A stretch of 36,590 bases of DNA from Vittaforma corneae ATCC 50505 (taxonomy: Eukaryota; Microsporidia; Nosematidae): assembly GCF_000231115.1 (NCBI RefSeq), contig NW_006889841.1, forward strand, positions 80,022 to 116,611. Direction: 5' to 3'. This document shows positions 1 to 8,284 of the stretch, in pieces; positions within the stretch are counted from its first letter, which is position 1; each line of letters opens with the position of its first letter. The notes beneath the pieces are model-generated. The model worked only from the letters and a program-made list of their open reading frames with translations. It had not been told where the DNA came from and made no database searches. Both the position numbers and the translations under genes were made by a program.

Positions 1-169
1 CTCTAAGTAGCAGTGATTCTGGTTTTTTTTCAAGGTTTTTGATTAAAGAATCACAAGTGCCAATCAGTTGCTTGATTTTCTCCTTGAGCATATTAACGTC
101 TGCTTGCCCTAAAGAGGTACAGAGTCCTGTTGTCCAGTATATTGCTGATAATAGCATTAGCACTTTCAT
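1..169 (-). CDS. Secreted protein, N-terminal part (runs off left edge)
   Basis: An open frame on the minus strand starts with ATG at 167-169 and stays open for 56 codons to the window edge. The first 18 or so residues (MKVLMLLSAIYWTTGLCTS) have the look of a signal peptide: a short basic start, a hydrophobic core and small residues near a likely cleavage point. What follows is charged and probably helical (LKEKIKQLIG), with one cysteine. The gene is divergent from the helical-repeat gene at 333, and the two share a 163-base spacer. The function is unknown, and the length cannot be judged because the gene is cut. I infer a secreted or surface protein. Confidence 0.55.
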   Translation of the reverse strand, partial: MKVLMLLSAIYWTTGLCTSLGQADVNMLKEKIKQLIGTCDSLIKNLEKKPESLLLR

Positions 170-332
170 ACCTCTCCTTTAACCACACCATTTCACATTT
201 AAGGAGAAAATCAAACTGCCCAATGAGAATACCTTGCCGATGCTATTTAATTCTACACTGGCATGTGGCTTCTAAAGACTTAAAACACACGTTTCAATTG
301 CTGTTTTATCTTGGAAGCGCAGAGGTAGAACA

Positions 333-1844
333 ATGAATGAGACAGAAGGCACAAAAAAACTACCTAGAAATAGAAGCTTAAGGAAGATAAAACGGGCACT
401 CAGAAACCCAGACCCATCATTGGTTTTTTTCTACCTGAAAGATGTCCACATTTCCTCTCGTGTAGAACTTAATGATGAACTAATGAACAAACTGCTGAAG
501 TTTATGAAGAGTTTTCTTCAAAATGACATCTTCATTAAAAACGACTTTGAAAGTTTCATGTCAAAATTTCTTAAAAAAGTCACATCACAGTCTCCAGAGC
601 TGCATATTCGATGTATTTCCATGTTGAAAAGTGCTGTATCTGCTGATCCAAGTGATAAAAGTAATGATCTTGAATTTTATAGAACCATGTTTGGATATAG
701 TAAAATTTACACGATATTCAAAGACCAAATCAAAAGTTTATTTACGGAAGGGGCTGAGCCTGAATTTCTACTCTGTCTGATGAAATTGCTTGATAACCAC
801 AAGCTGATTTACAAAAATCTCCTCCCTGTTATTGAAAAATTGGGGATGTTTCTGGATCAGCACATCGTTGATAGAACAGTCATTGAATGTTGCACCGCAC
901 TGCATTGTGCTGGAAGAACATGTCCTGAGCTGTTCAACAATGTTTTCGTGGCATCACTTCTTACATATCTTATTGATCTTCTTGTGGATCCTCAAAATTT
1001 TATTTTTATTGGGTTTTCTGAAAGTAAAATCATTATCAACACCGTTGAAACATTGACAGATATTCTATCTAGTAATATGGAGCAGACAGATGCTGATCTG
1101 AGGAAGCTTTCCATGGGTCTATTTAGGCTGTTGGCAGAGAATATCAGGGAGTACAAGCGCTCAACAGTTTATGAAGAAATAATGGTTGTTCTGTCCGCAA
1201 CTGCATGTTTAGAAAGCATATTCAAGCTATTTTTAAAAGCCGGCAATAGGAATATTGAGTTTCTCGATGCTGACTTATTAAACTTTACAGTATTTGAAAG
1301 ATCAGTCAAAAGCAAAGAAAGCTACAGCTCACCACCTGACCACGAAACTAATAAAACAGGCACCGTTGACCAAAGGCTGCATTTGGAATTTGAAAGACCT
1401 TTTAAACACCACTATAACGCACAGTGCCAAATCCTCCGGGACGATTTCATTGTAAGCAAATATAAATTTTTAGATTTGTTCTGGAGCCTTACAAACACCT
1501 TTGAAAGGGTAGAGTTTCTCAACGATCTTTGTAAAATTGAAGCATCATACAAGCTCTTTTCAGTTTTAAATAACCTGAAAAGCAATATAGAGTGGTCGGA
1601 TTTGATTGTATTCGCGTGCAATGCGCCGAAGAAAGAAAACTACATCCCTTTCATTTTCGATAGTAGATATACCAAGAGAAAAGAACACCATATATTTCTT
1701 AGCATATTCTTAACAAACCTGATAAATACGGCAAAGGAAAGTACGGATGTCTCGATGAAAAGCCATACAAAAAGTGACGACAGTCGAAGGGAGCTGATCT
1801 ATTTTACCGGGGGTATGCCATTCGTTCCCGACTCATGTCTTTGA
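333..1844 (+). CDS. Helical-repeat protein, N-terminal part of a probably frameshifted gene
   Basis: This 503-codon frame encodes an almost entirely alpha-helical protein. It has a basic start (KKLPRNRSLRKIKRALR) followed by repeated leucine-rich helix pairs, suggestive of HEAT or ARM repeats. I do not recognise the family; karyopherin-like and cohesin-associated HEAT proteins are possible but no signature decides it. The frame stops at 1842-1844, 10 bases past the ATG of the next frame at 1835, which continues with similar helical protein. The downstream frame is open back to 1778, so a single missing base between 1778 and 1844, for instance in the G run at 1809-1813, would join the two into one protein of about 775 residues. 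No C-rich triplet is seen next to the start. Confidence 0.7.
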   Translation: MNETEGTKKLPRNRSLRKIKRALRNPDPSLVFFYLKDVHISSRVELNDELMNKLLKFMKSFLQNDIFIKNDFESFMSKFLKKVTSQSPELHIRCISMLKSAVSADPSDKSNDLEFYRTMFGYSKIYTIFKDQIKSLFTEGAEPEFLLCLMKLLDNHKLIYKNLLPVIEKLGMFLDQHIVDRTVIECCTALHCAGRTCPELFNNVFVASLLTYLIDLLVDPQNFIFIGFSESKIIINTVETLTDILSSNMEQTDADLRKLSMGLFRLLAENIREYKRSTVYEEIMVVLSATACLESIFKLFLKAGNRNIEFLDADLLNFTVFERSVKSKESYSSPPDHETNKTGTVDQRLHLEFERPFKHHYNAQCQILRDDFIVSKYKFLDLFWSLTNTFERVEFLNDLCKIEASYKLFSVLNNLKSNIEWSDLIVFACNAPKKENYIPFIFDSRYTKRKEHHIFLSIFLTNLINTAKESTDVSMKSHTKSDDSRRELIYFTGGMPFVPDSCL

Positions 1845-2659
1845 TCTCTAGGCTTTACTTGATCAATCTAGACAAAAATGACAATTTTGCCAAAAAGAGG
1901 AGGGAAATGATTTTAAGATTCATAGCATCACTAGGAAAAACTGAAGTCAAGGAGACTGCGGAGAGCCTACAGGAAATGGATCCTCAAACCTCCAAGGAAG
2001 TGCAAGTTAGTACTAAACAGAAAGACCTGGGAAACAATCTAGTTGAAAGACTGAAGACTATTGAAATAAAAGAAGTTGTAAATAAAGAGCAAATAATAGA
2101 AAAGGATGGTCAGCTCAGATCAATGTTAAAAATAGTAAGGCCTGTGCAATGCCGGGAAGCCGAGGAGTTTGTGGAGTCATTAATTGATAATCTGGAATAC
2201 CTGCATTATAATCTAGCACCGTTGCTTATAATATTGATTTACAAGGAGCTCTCGCCTGATCTACTCCGGCGCTTTCTAGAATGTCTAAACACAAAACTAA
2301 AAGAGAATACAGAATACTTCCTAGGACAAGAATCAATTGTGTGCATATTTGCAATATTGTGCGCCGTTTACAAGTATTCATATTTTGAAGATCACAAAAT
2401 ACAATCCGATAAAGACCTGTACATCGCTGTGCTTTGTATAAATATCATAGACAGTAATCAAAACATTAGTAAAATCAAAACTGATGCGTTTGATGCTCTT
2501 ATGGAGTCAGACGAATCGACGTTTAAGATTGTTAAAGGAATTTTTCATATGTCAGATAACGAGAACAGCTACGTTACAGAGTTTAACAGAATTCTATCAA
2601 TCCTAAATGGCGAAGACACTCCTAGTAGGAAACTTCAATATAGAATGGCAAACCAATAA
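1835..2659 (+). CDS. Helical-repeat protein, C-terminal part of the same probable gene
   Basis: This 274-codon frame overlaps the end of the preceding one by 10 bases in the -1 frame. It opens with a helix (MSLISRLYLINLD), passes through an acidic, low-complexity linker at about residues 35-85, and ends with leucine-rich helices (LAPLLIILIYKELSPDLL). It most likely is the C-terminal third of the gene starting at 333. A real overlapping second gene is the alternative; the ATG at 1835 lacks an upstream C-rich triplet of the kind seen for many neighbours, although TTCCCGACTC lies just before it. The end is convergent with ELF1, with 75 bases between the two stops. Confidence 0.6.
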   Translation: MSLISRLYLINLDKNDNFAKKRREMILRFIASLGKTEVKETAESLQEMDPQTSKEVQVSTKQKDLGNNLVERLKTIEIKEVVNKEQIIEKDGQLRSMLKIVRPVQCREAEEFVESLIDNLEYLHYNLAPLLIILIYKELSPDLLRRFLECLNTKLKENTEYFLGQESIVCIFAILCAVYKYSYFEDHKIQSDKDLYIAVLCINIIDSNQNISKIKTDAFDALMESDESTFKIVKGIFHMSDNENSYVTEFNRILSILNGEDTPSRKLQYRMANQ

Positions 2660-2734
2660 TTTTTATTCAACTATGCTTGTAGAGTAAATAGAATACAATC
2701 TAAAATGCTCGTTTCGTAGTCTATGCCTGCTCTA

Positions 2735-2983
2735 TCACTTTTTTGTACTTGAGATTTGATCTATCCATGTATGATATACATCTATCGGCTTATCTAAGGT
2801 CGTTACTTCACAGCTGAAGTGTGATTCACAGATACTGCAGAAAACCATTCCTCTTTTAGTTTTAGAAACCAGCTTGCATTGGACCACGTTTTCATGGTTG
2901 CATACTGGGCAGTCAAATCTTGTTTCTATTTTTTGGACTGCTGGCTTTCTGACTTTCTTTCTTGTGCTTTTTCTAGCTCCCAT
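2735..2983 (-). CDS. ELF1: Transcription elongation factor Elf1
   Basis: An 82-residue protein with the Elf1 plan: a short basic tail (MGARKSTRKKVRKP), then a zinc ribbon with two CxxC pairs, CPVCNHENVV and CSICESHFSC, and a final helix with the family-like YHTWIDQI. Elf1 is a small chromatin-associated factor that helps RNA polymerase II through nucleosomes. Length and motif order match the family. I place the start at 2983, not at the ATG 11 codons upstream, because the family begins MG-(basic) and because CCCC lies four bases before this ATG (2987-2990 on the plus strand). It is divergent from CTF8. Confidence 0.93.
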   Translation of the reverse strand: MGARKSTRKKVRKPAVQKIETRFDCPVCNHENVVQCKLVSKTKRGMVFCSICESHFSCEVTTLDKPIDVYHTWIDQISSTKK

Positions 2984-2986
2984 CAA

Positions 2987-2990
2987 GGGG
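2987..2990 (-). promoter_or_regulatory. C-rich start-proximal motif of ELF1
   Basis: CCCC four bases before the chosen ATG. It supports the inner start over the longer frame. Confidence 0.5.
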
Positions 2991-3197
2991 TTGAAAAATA
3001 CAAAGGAAGTGCACATTCAGCACCGATGCAGAAATCAAATGATAACACTGCTCTGTGACTATTACAAAGCCAGCAATCGCACACTTCTGATTGTACAGAC
3101 CACTGTGTATCTTGCCTGAGCCAGCAACATAGTTTGCACTTGGTGCTGTGAGTTAATGGAAATTCCACATTTTGTATTGCTGAACATATTTTTATTG

Positions 3198-3200
3198 CCC
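3198..3200 (+). promoter_or_regulatory. C-rich start-proximal motif of CTF8
   Basis: CCC directly abuts the ATG at 3201. It favours this start over the ATG at 3156, whose product would begin with a misleading signal-peptide-like stretch. Confidence 0.5.
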
Positions 3201-3455
3201 ATGATCCTTGTTCAAAGCTCCGAAGAAGATGTTAAAATTTTAGAATTCCAAGGACGTTTTGAGAATTTAGATCTGTTCGATGGTAAATTTGATCAAAGTT
3301 CGTTAACTATAACTTTCAGAGATTTTACACTTCAGGGGAAAATTGTAAAAAAAGATTTTACTGTTTTTGAGAAAGTGGGAAAAGAACTAAGACAAGTCAA
3401 GAGAGTCACAGAAGTTGTGCTGTTTGATCAACCTCCAAGATTCAGACTGCGCTAA
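3201..3455 (+). CDS. CTF8: Ctf8-like subunit of the alternative clamp loader
   Basis: A protein of 84 residues that follows the Ctf8 family from end to end. It has a hydrophobic start (MILVQSS), a strand with LEFQGRFE where relatives have L-E-hydrophobic-Q-G-E, a central LQGKIVKKDFTVFEK segment equivalent to the family's G-K-I strand, and a final strand with VVLFDQPPRFRLR equivalent to the family's ILFKTRPKPI. Ctf8 joins Ctf18 and Dcc1 in the RFC-like complex that loads PCNA and supports sister-chromatid cohesion. The longer frame from 3156 would add a hydrophobic leader; CCC abutting this inner ATG argues for 3201. The identification rests on pattern recognition of a short divergent protein. 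Confidence 0.72.
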   Translation: MILVQSSEEDVKILEFQGRFENLDLFDGKFDQSSLTITFRDFTLQGKIVKKDFTVFEKVGKELRQVKRVTEVVLFDQPPRFRLR

Positions 3456-3546
3456 AGACAATCTCGCATAGTAGATAAGCTATCAAATAGTATATAAATA
3501 AATTATTCGGTAAAAGCTATTTTAAGCATGCTCAATAAAAGCTTCT

Positions 3547-4500
3547 TTAATGATGGTGGTGGTGTCCATGGCCATGTGACAAGATAATTGCAGTACAGCC
3601 AAGCACATATCCAAATGAAATGCTAAACACCTTTCTTATATTGTCCTTCCCACCATGGAAAGAGTGTCCAATAACCTCAAAGAAAACAACAAACATCAGG
3701 GCACCTAAACAAAGACCCATGGTCCATTGCTTGAGGGCTGTGTGTTTTGTGAATATACTCAATCCCCTCAGCATAATTGCAGCTGGCGTTAGTACTGAGT
3801 AAATTAACAATAAAAACATTTTCGAGCTATTTGAAAAAATAGACTCGTGAACAGATGCTCCGATGGCAAACGACTCTAGAATCTTGTGGAATATCAGTCC
3901 TGCAAGAAGAGGAATGTGCTTGAGGTTAATTTCAAAGCCCAGTCCCTCAAAGAATGAATGCACAGAAATGGCAAATAAGTACAGAAAGGCTTTGGCTTTG
4001 GTCTGTGACTTTGAAATAGCGCCTGTGTTACATGTTCCAAGGCTTTCGTGGCAATCCCCACCATGCTGATGGGCAAGCTCTTCGTGCTGGCTCGATGTGT
4101 GATTATGCAGACATTTGTGATGGTGCAAATGCTGCAGCACTTCTTTATTGTGATTCTCTGACTGCTTTTTGGTCGGCTCTTCTTCCGATGGATGAAGAAA
4201 GATCGAATCAATAGCCACCAAAGCTATGAAACAAACGCCCGATGCAACGAATGGATAAAGATCAGAGGCGTGGTGATGGTCACCTTTTTTCAAGTTCATG
4301 TGAGGAATCAAATCTACAATTATTGTTGAAAGCTGAAGCCCAGAGTTGAAAACGTTAACCATTGAGAAGTATTTTCTAACAATTTTGGAGTTTGAAAGTA
4401 TCCTTGGGAGTAGACACGAAACCATACTAATTAATAAAATAGAAAAAGGAACAGTTAAGTTTGCAAAGATTGACGGTGTGCTTTCCGAGTGTTCTGGCAT
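3547..4500 (-). CDS. ZIP family zinc/iron transporter
   Basis: A 317-residue membrane protein with about eight hydrophobic segments. The central metal path is visible: HSFFEGLG in one helix and HKILESFAIG in the next, matching the paired histidine/glutamate motifs of ZIP helices IV and V. Before them lies a variable cytosolic loop rich in histidine (LHHHKCLHNH, HQHGGDCH), typical of ZIP proteins. The C-terminus is unusual, ending GHGHHHHH. ZIP carriers move zinc or related divalent metals into the cytosol, from outside or from an organelle. CCC (4504-4506 on the plus strand) lies three bases before the ATG. The gene converges with CTF8. Confidence 0.93.
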   Translation of the reverse strand: MPEHSESTPSIFANLTVPFSILLISMVSCLLPRILSNSKIVRKYFSMVNVFNSGLQLSTIIVDLIPHMNLKKGDHHHASDLYPFVASGVCFIALVAIDSIFLHPSEEEPTKKQSENHNKEVLQHLHHHKCLHNHTSSQHEELAHQHGGDCHESLGTCNTGAISKSQTKAKAFLYLFAISVHSFFEGLGFEINLKHIPLLAGLIFHKILESFAIGASVHESIFSNSSKMFLLLIYSVLTPAAIMLRGLSIFTKHTALKQWTMGLCLGALMFVVFFEVIGHSFHGGKDNIRKVFSISFGYVLGCTAIILSHGHGHHHHH

Positions 4501-4900
4501 GCTGGGTAAACTTTTTTAAAAAAGAAGAAAAACTAGGATGGAAGAATACAAATTTTAAGTAAAAAATTTCTAAATAAATTTAATTGAAAGCACTTAACTT
4601 GTACAAAATGCATGTAGCTTGAGCAACATTCTATAAAGTCTATAAATAGGCTAGTGCTAGGACGCTCTGGTGTGCTTTGGCCAACATCGTATTTCACAGA
4701 GGATTAATATATCTCCTTGATAATTGATAGGATGTAGAGTCGATATCTTTCAAAGAGAAATTAGACGAAAAGGCGGAGTCAGACCACATAAACTCTCCTG
4801 TTTTATCAAGAGTGCAATAAATAACAAACAATGTCTCGTGTCTGTCATTTGATTGGTTTGATATTTTCCTTTTATTTTTGGTTTCACCACCCCAGGATAT
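4501..4900. other. 400-base spacer between divergent ZIP and XRN genes
   Basis: This holds the promoters of two divergent genes. I see no ORF of note. CTATAAAGTCTATAAATAGG (about 4631-4650) contains two TATA-like elements. The stretch 4660-4740 is less A+T-rich than its flanks and includes ACAGAGGATTAAT, faintly like the U6 snRNA ACAGAGA region; see findings. CCCC at 4890-4893 lies seven bases before the XRN start. Confidence 0.5.
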
Positions 4901-6793
4901 ATGGGCGTTCCATCACTATACAAATGGATAACTCAGAGATATCCCGAAGTCAAGCTAAAACCAAACAGAGAAGAGGACCATCTCACCGACAACTTGTATC
5001 TTGACTTCAATGCCATAATCCATCCCTGCTGCAACAAAGCACTGGAGAACATGGCCGACACAGATACTGAACTGTACAAGAATCTAGAAAAATACATGGA
5101 CGAGGTCATAGCACGAATAAGGCCAAGAAGACTGTTGTACATTTCTGTGGATGGAGTGGCTCCAAGAGCCAAACTTAATCAACAACGCTCAAGACGGTTT
5201 GTGCATGCTAGAGAAGTCTCGGAACAGGGGAACTTCTATTTTAAAGATGACTGTGGAAATGAGCCAGCTCACCATTCAAGATTGACAGTTTTGGACCAGG
5301 AAATAGAAAACTCTGCAGTGAGTAAGAATATGAGTGATGAAGCCACGCCTAATGGATGTGGCGTATTTGATACAAATGCAATATCACCTGGTACCGAATT
5401 CATGCAGAGATTGGATGCTTTTCTCCAGGAACTGATCAGCTTTAAGATGAGCTTTGATCAAAGATGGACAGGGTTTAATGTCATTTATTCCAGTTACCGC
5501 GTGCCTGGAGAAGGCGAGCAGAAAATCATGGAATACATACGAAAACACCAGAATCCCAAATTTTCCTCTGTTATTTTCAGTCCAGATGCTGACTTAATAT
5601 TTCTCGGGCTATCTCTCTTTGACCACTCAGTAATGGTACTGAGAGAGGAGCCTCCGAAGCATGGCAATAGCAATGGATCATTGTCAAATGAGAAAGACTT
5701 TGTATTGGTTGACATTCCAAGATTAAAGCATTTGATTATTAGGGACTTTAAATATGTGATGAAAATGCCTTTTAACCACAGAAAGTTCTTAGAAGACTGG
5801 ATTTTTCTGTGTTTTACTGTTGGCAATGATTTTTTGCCATGCACGCCATGCTTTGAGATAAGAACGGATGCTCTTGATAAGCTCACACATATCCTCCAGA
5901 CTGTCTATTTAAACACAAGAAGTTTCATAACTGATAACGGAAAAATCAACTACGATGTTCTTAGAGAGTTTTTTATCGAATGTGCTAGACGAGAAAATAC
6001 ATTTATAGTAGAAAAGAGGAATAACCTAGTCAATGTAAGGCAGAGAATGAATCTTCCATATGACCCCTCCGAGGAGTTTTTCCTGGAAACAGAAAGAGGC
6101 AAAATCAGGTTTTATGTTGAAAAAATGGGAATAACTTCAGAAAAAGATCTTCTAATTGCTTGTGAAGAATACATTAAGGGACTGGAGTGGGTGTATAATT
6201 ATTACTTCTATGACATGCCAAGCTGGGAATGGTACTACCCTTACCACTTTGCACCCTTTATGACTGATCTTGCATTGGTCAAAGATGTCAAGTTCAAGTT
6301 TACCACTGGCAGACCTCTTAAGCCTTTGGAGCAACTACTGACCGTTCTTCCACCCTCCTCAAAGGATCTTCTTCCCAGCTGTCTTCATTCGGTTTTTGAT
6401 GAGTTTAAAGAATACTATCCAACGGAGTTTAAATTGGATATGTTCCAGAAATGTATGGATTGGCAGGCAGTCCCCATTCTGCCCTTTATAAACGTACAAG
6501 ACTTGATCAAAGCATTTGAAAATAGGCAAAATGAGCTGAAATTCTCAGAATGTGAGAGAAATATCACTGGCTATCCGATTTTCTATTCAAAACAGCCAAG
6601 ACTGATTGCAAAGATCTATCCTTTGTATACCGAGTTGAAACCGTACGACTATATTAAGTTTGATGAGTTTAACGGACGGGTGTATGCACTGAATAAGTTC
6701 AGGGCACTTGAGGAAGAGGTAAATCTGTATGGATTCAATTATATCAATAGAATCGTAAAATTTACTTTTGATCAAAGAAAAATAGGGAAATGA
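4901..6793 (+). CDS. 5'-3' exoribonuclease, XRN1/RAT1 family
   Basis: A 630-residue protein starting MGVPSLYKWI, the family N-terminus. Conserved segments appear in order: YLDFNAIIHPC, the basic substrate pocket VDGVAPRAKLNQQRSRRF, the magnesium-site segments PGEGEQKIMEYIR and SPDADLIFLG, VGNDFLP, and the later YYFYDMPSWEWYYPYHFAPF. These hydrolyse RNA from a 5' monophosphate, for mRNA decay (Xrn1) or nuclear processing and termination (Rat1). Only the core is left: yeast Xrn1 has a long C-terminal half that is missing here. The CCHC zinc motif of many Rat1 proteins is absent, and ISPGTEFMQRL is closer to Xrn1 than to the GTPFM form, so I lean to Xrn1 without certainty. Acidic and active-site residues appear intact. 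Confidence 0.93.
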   Translation: MGVPSLYKWITQRYPEVKLKPNREEDHLTDNLYLDFNAIIHPCCNKALENMADTDTELYKNLEKYMDEVIARIRPRRLLYISVDGVAPRAKLNQQRSRRFVHAREVSEQGNFYFKDDCGNEPAHHSRLTVLDQEIENSAVSKNMSDEATPNGCGVFDTNAISPGTEFMQRLDAFLQELISFKMSFDQRWTGFNVIYSSYRVPGEGEQKIMEYIRKHQNPKFSSVIFSPDADLIFLGLSLFDHSVMVLREEPPKHGNSNGSLSNEKDFVLVDIPRLKHLIIRDFKYVMKMPFNHRKFLEDWIFLCFTVGNDFLPCTPCFEIRTDALDKLTHILQTVYLNTRSFITDNGKINYDVLREFFIECARRENTFIVEKRNNLVNVRQRMNLPYDPSEEFFLETERGKIRFYVEKMGITSEKDLLIACEEYIKGLEWVYNYYFYDMPSWEWYYPYHFAPFMTDLALVKDVKFKFTTGRPLKPLEQLLTVLPPSSKDLLPSCLHSVFDEFKEYYPTEFKLDMFQKCMDWQAVPILPFINVQDLIKAFENRQNELKFSECERNITGYPIFYSKQPRLIAKIYPLYTELKPYDYIKFDEFNGRVYALNKFRALEEEVNLYGFNYINRIVKFTFDQRKIGK

Positions 6794-6943
6794 ATTTAAA
6801 TTAGGCTAATAAAACTTTAGATTATTATACTTTTATATTTAACCGTCTTAAAACCATCATTCTAAAATACATAAAGCATGCTGAGGATAGCAACGTAGCC
6901 TAGCTAATGACACAGTCTTTACTAAATGTATTAAAAGTGCTAC

Positions 6944-8122
6944 CTAAAGATCCAGTACTATTTCTGTGAAACTGTCGCTGGAAAAGTCAGCAAGCACTGC
7001 CGAGTGGCTCTTTGAAAAATCCGGTATGCAAACAGCAACTATTTTTCCGACCCTTTTGATTTGAAATTCTTTGCATCCTCCGCAAACCAAATAGTTACAA
7101 TCGTCGATTAAAAATGGATCGTGTTCGAAAAATGGCGTGGAACCAACTGTGTCAGGACAATTTGGAGCAATCAGTCTTATCCTGATTAGCTGCTCCAGAA
7201 TGTCAGCATCCCCAAGTACAATTGGTGTTTGAGGGCCAGCTACTATGTTCATGGTATACTTCCTTAGATCGTTTAATATTTGGTTGTTCATAAACACAAC
7301 CTTCTTTCCGCAAACAGTTTCTTGGGCGGGGTGTGACAAGTTTCTCAAACATGTTGAGAGCCTTTGATCAAAGAATAGCTGATGAAGCGGATTCTGTGGA
7401 AGCATCTTCGTCGTTGGATCGTTGGGTCCCGGAACGAGTACTATCTGGCCCTTGAAATCATTTAGTTCATTAAAAATATTATTAAAATCGGAGAAATCCG
7501 GCTCTCTATTGGATTCTGTGTAGATATCGCCAAATACGACAATGCTACTAACTTTCTTGTAAAAGTAGTCGACCATTGCCTTGCATTTTTCAAAATTTGA
7601 ATGATTTAGCACAATGTTACTCATAAGAAGCACATTTTCTACAGTTGATTTGGCAGGTCTACCATCGCTCTTAATATTGGCATCCGTGGAGTTCCGAATG
7701 GATGCATTTGCGGGTACTTCAACGGGCTTTGGAAATATTACATCGGTGCAGACGAAGACGTTCGTTTCAATTTTGCATCCTACAAATCCCAATACGGTGC
7801 CTGTGCACAATAAAGAGAGCTTGTTAAATGATTGTGAAAATACAATGGGCAGCTTGCCCGAAAAGTCTTCGATGTACAGCTGGCTGTTCGGAACATAGCT
7901 TTCTACATTTGGATCGTTCATTTGCAAAATCGAAAACTTGAGTTTTGAGTCGAGAACAAGAATAGCAATTACAATGCATTCCTCAAAAATATCATCGCCT
8001 AGCTTTTTGAGAGGAAGACTGTACTCTGAAATGGATGGGTTGCTCATTATCAACTCTCTCATTCTGTTGTATCTTGTAATGTAGCTTATGTTGTACTGTC
8101 TTGAAAAGTCCGCCTGACCCAT
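6944..8122 (-). CDS. POL31: DNA polymerase delta small (B) subunit
   Basis: A 392-residue protein in the order expected for the B-subunit of polymerase delta. It starts FSRQYNISYITRY, like the F-S-R-Q-Y start of the family, passes through an OB-fold region, and then has the calcineurin-like phosphoesterase fold with VFGDIYTES, LVPGPNDPTT and the diagnostic LIAPNCPDTVGSTPF near the end, equivalent to the family H/RLAPTAPDTL. The phosphoesterase active site is not complete, as usual for these structural subunits. The frame is open 35 codons further upstream to 8227, but that extension is a phenylalanine-rich hydrophobic stretch not expected for a replisome subunit, so I start at 8122. It converges with XRN and is followed upstream by GWT1 on the same strand. 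Confidence 0.9.
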   Translation of the reverse strand: MGQADFSRQYNISYITRYNRMRELIMSNPSISEYSLPLKKLGDDIFEECIVIAILVLDSKLKFSILQMNDPNVESYVPNSQLYIEDFSGKLPIVFSQSFNKLSLLCTGTVLGFVGCKIETNVFVCTDVIFPKPVEVPANASIRNSTDANIKSDGRPAKSTVENVLLMSNIVLNHSNFEKCKAMVDYFYKKVSSIVVFGDIYTESNREPDFSDFNNIFNELNDFKGQIVLVPGPNDPTTKMLPQNPLHQLFFDQRLSTCLRNLSHPAQETVCGKKVVFMNNQILNDLRKYTMNIVAGPQTPIVLGDADILEQLIRIRLIAPNCPDTVGSTPFFEHDPFLIDDCNYLVCGGCKEFQIKRVGKIVAVCIPDFSKSHSAVLADFSSDSFTEIVLDL

Positions 8123-8284
8123 TGTCTGAACAAAAATTTTTGCAGGTTTAGCAAAAAAAGAAAAAACTGAAGAAATTGATGCAAAAATAATTGAAAAGAC
8201 TTTCTTTGTGCAAAAATTAAAACACAACTGGCTGATCCATTTAAACTATGAAATATTCGTAAAGTTTCCTATAACCTTGACAAA

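Noticed and set aside
130..336. Plus-strand 68-codon frame
   Set aside because: It lies opposite the minus-strand secreted-protein frame and overlaps the next gene; composition and product look accidental.
1814..1852. GTATGC...CTAG intron in the helical-repeat gene
   Set aside because: It is 39 bases long, a multiple of three, so removing it would not correct the frame difference.
3156..3200. Signal peptide on the Ctf8-like protein
   Set aside because: The hydrophobic leader belongs only to the longer frame; family alignment and the CCC-ATG arrangement start the protein at 3201.
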